Assembly (NCBI RefSeq): GCF_029023785.1
Contig: NZ_CP118955.1
Coordinates: 1,238,501-1,302,500 of the forward strand
Length of the DNA stretch: 64,000 nt
Reading direction: 5' to 3'
Source: Enterococcus faecium
GTDB taxonomy: Bacteria > Bacillota > Bacilli > Lactobacillales > Enterococcaceae
Shown piece after piece: positions 62,578 through 64,000 of the stretch. The notes beneath the pieces are model-generated. The model was not told the DNA's origin, did no database searches, and saw only the letters and a program-made list of their open reading frames with translations. Numbering within the stretch: position 1 is the stretch's first letter; the number at the start of each line of letters is the position of its first letter. The translations under genes and the position numbers were made by a program.

Positions 62578-64000
62578 ATGACGACCACAGGGAAGAAACT
62601 GAAAGTTATTTTCATGCTGATAATATTGAGTTTATCAAACTTTGTGCCATTATCTGCAATAGCAGACACTACAGATGATCCAACAGTTTTAGAAACAATT
62701 TCAGCTGAAGTCATTTCGGATCAGTCTGGAAAAAAAGCACTGAACATCAAGCTAAATGCGAATAACACCAGTGCTGAAAAGATAGAAAAAGAAATTGGTC
62801 TAGTCGAAAATTACTTAAGTGATGTGGAAAGAAAAGAAGGAGATGGCTATGCTTATCAGGTAAATAGCGGGAAAATTACGTTGGAAATCTCATCAAACAC
62901 TAAACAAACTATCGATCTGAGTTTTCCAATCGATCCAGCACTTTACCACAGCCAGGCAAACAAGCTGATCGTCGATAATAAAGAATATGACATTATTGAT
63001 GAGACAGAAAATAAGAAAGATACAGATGTGTCAGTACCAAAGCCAGACGAAATAGAAGAAGAATCATCAAAAGAAAACGAAAATTCTGTCAGCCCATTTA
63101 CATTGCCTACATTATCCTTGCCAGCTGTGAGTGTGCCATCTAATCAAACGATTCCTACAGAATATACAACAGATGATCAGGGCACTTATCCTAAAGCCAG
63201 TTGGCAACCTACAGGAAATACAAATGTTCTTGATCATCAAGGCAATAAAAACGGAACAAATCAATGGGATGGTATAAATTCTTGGAATGGAGATCCTAAT
63301 GATCGGACCCATTCGTATATCGAATATGGAGGAACCGGTAATCAAGCAGACTATGCGATACGAAAGTATGCAAAGGAAACAAGTACACCCGGATTGTTTG
63401 ATGTTTATTTGAATGCTCGTGGAAATGTACAAAAAGATATCACGCCTCTTGATCTCGTATTGGTCGTAGACTGGTCAGGAAGTATGAACGACAATAATCG
63501 GATCGGTGAAGTAAAGATTGGTGTCGATCGTTTTGTCGATACTTTAGCAGATAGCGGTATCACAGACAAAATCAATATGGGATATGTCGGCTACTCAAGC
63601 GAAGGATATAGCTACAGTAACGGTGCAGTACAGATGGGTTCATTTGATTCAGTGAAAAATCAAGTAAAATCCATTACACCTTCACGGACAAATGGTGGTA
63701 CTTTTACACAAAAAGCACTAAGAGATGCAGGAAGCATGCTATCCGTTCCAAATGGACATAAAAAAGTGATCGTTTTGCTGACGGATGGTGTACCAACATT
63801 TTCCTATAAAGTACAGCGGGTACACGCACAATCAAGCAGCAATTATTACGGAACTCAGTTTTCTAATACGCAAGATCGGCCGGGAAATACTTCTCTAATC
63901 TCAAGAATCTATGATGCACCTGACCAAAACAATCTATCCAGAAGAATCGACAGTACGTTTATCGCAACCATCGGAGAAGCGATGGCACTCAAAGAACGAG
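62578..64000 (+). CDS. ebpA: Pilus tip/VWA-domain surface protein, EbpA/EmpA-like (3' end outside window)
   Basis: The frame is open from the ATG at 62578 (AAAGGAGGGG upstream) to the last base: 474 residues, no stop, so the 3' part is cut off. Signal peptide (1 to about 31, hydrophobic core VIFMLIILSLSN, ending AIAD). A spacer rich in Glu/Asp and Thr/Pro precedes a von Willebrand A domain whose MIDAS starts at D298 (DWSGSMND) with NGGTFTQKAL and LLTDGVPTF further on. VWA tip proteins of sortase-built pili look like this. It should be followed by ebpB and ebpC. Identity is inferred from domain layout and the divergent Mga-type regulator. Confidence 0.82.
   Translation, partial: MTTTGKKLKVIFMLIILSLSNFVPLSAIADTTDDPTVLETISAEVISDQSGKKALNIKLNANNTSAEKIEKEIGLVENYLSDVERKEGDGYAYQVNSGKITLEISSNTKQTIDLSFPIDPALYHSQANKLIVDNKEYDIIDETENKKDTDVSVPKPDEIEEESSKENENSVSPFTLPTLSLPAVSVPSNQTIPTEYTTDDQGTYPKASWQPTGNTNVLDHQGNKNGTNQWDGINSWNGDPNDRTHSYIEYGGTGNQADYAIRKYAKETSTPGLFDVYLNARGNVQKDITPLDLVLVVDWSGSMNDNNRIGEVKIGVDRFVDTLADSGITDKINMGYVGYSSEGYSYSNGAVQMGSFDSVKNQVKSITPSRTNGGTFTQKALRDAGSMLSVPNGHKKVIVLLTDGVPTFSYKVQRVHAQSSSNYYGTQFSNTQDRPGNTSLISRIYDAPDQNNLSRRIDSTFIATIGEAMALKER

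Overview
The window is low-GC Firmicute DNA that matches Enterococcus faecium closely. It opens inside the low-affinity penicillin-binding protein gene pbp5 and closes inside the tip subunit gene of the Ebp/Emp pilus. In between lie enterococcal-type genes such as a NapA antiporter, ahpCF, a maltodextrin operon, two Mga-like regulators and an LPxTG surface protein. The species call rests on recognising these protein families and their order, not on a database search. No rRNA, tRNA, CRISPR array, insertion sequence or intact prophage was seen, so most of the window looks like chromosomal backbone.

Layout. 1-6.5 kb: pbp5 (5' truncated), napA, small membrane and DUF proteins, and ahpC-ahpF behind a PerR-type box. 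6.6-10.2 kb: a GntR regulator divergent from uxuB-uxuA (hexuronate catabolism). 10.3-13.3 kb: an Mga-like regulator divergent from a Pro/Glu-repeat LPxTG surface protein. 13.4-17.1 kb: AI-2E-family protein, ohr-ohrR peroxide operon, VOC protein, YitT protein. 17.4-23.7 kb: maltodextrin locus (neopullulanase-type enzyme, MalE, MalF, MalG, DUF1189/MalA) with LacI-family operators and cre sites. 23.9-32.4 kb: cfa, PepSY lipoprotein, pyrD, amidase plus amino-acid ABC genes, and a nuclease-like/sce7725 pair. 32.6-45 kb: kinase-like protein, nupC, DUF1846, an unrecognised two-gene acidic/coiled-coil pair, ECF S component plus DUF4430 lipoprotein, CDF transporter, azlCD, MurJ/YtgP-like flippase, DegV. 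45-51.5 kb: DUF6530 plus MoxR/VWA pair, a 1,6-glucosidase-type enzyme sharing the maltose operator, and a pdxK/S-component/YwlG operon. 51.6-64 kb: orphan acyl-adenylating enzyme, a tyrosine-recombinase-fold protein that seems to have lost its catalytic residues, a general stress protein, a two-component system divergent from an ABC-TetR operon, and the Mga/EbpR-like regulator divergent from ebpA.

How the genes work together. Two peroxide defences carry their own predicted operators (PerR box for ahpCF, OhrR-type palindromes for ohr). Starch-derived sugars appear to be handled by a regulon of three operator sites spread over 30 kb, with the transport ATPase supplied from elsewhere. Cell-surface and host-interaction functions (LPxTG protein, pilus) are each paired with a divergent Mga-type regulator.

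The best candidates for something undescribed are: (i) DUF6530 plus the AAA/VWA fusion, behind a 41-bp near-perfect palindrome; (ii) the PD-(D/E)XK-like plus sce7725-like pair at 30.2-31.8 kb; (iii) the unrecognised pair at 36.7-38.7 kb; (iv) the recombinase-like protein with substituted active-site residues at 53.3-54.3 kb. All functions are read from motifs and context; none was tested by search.
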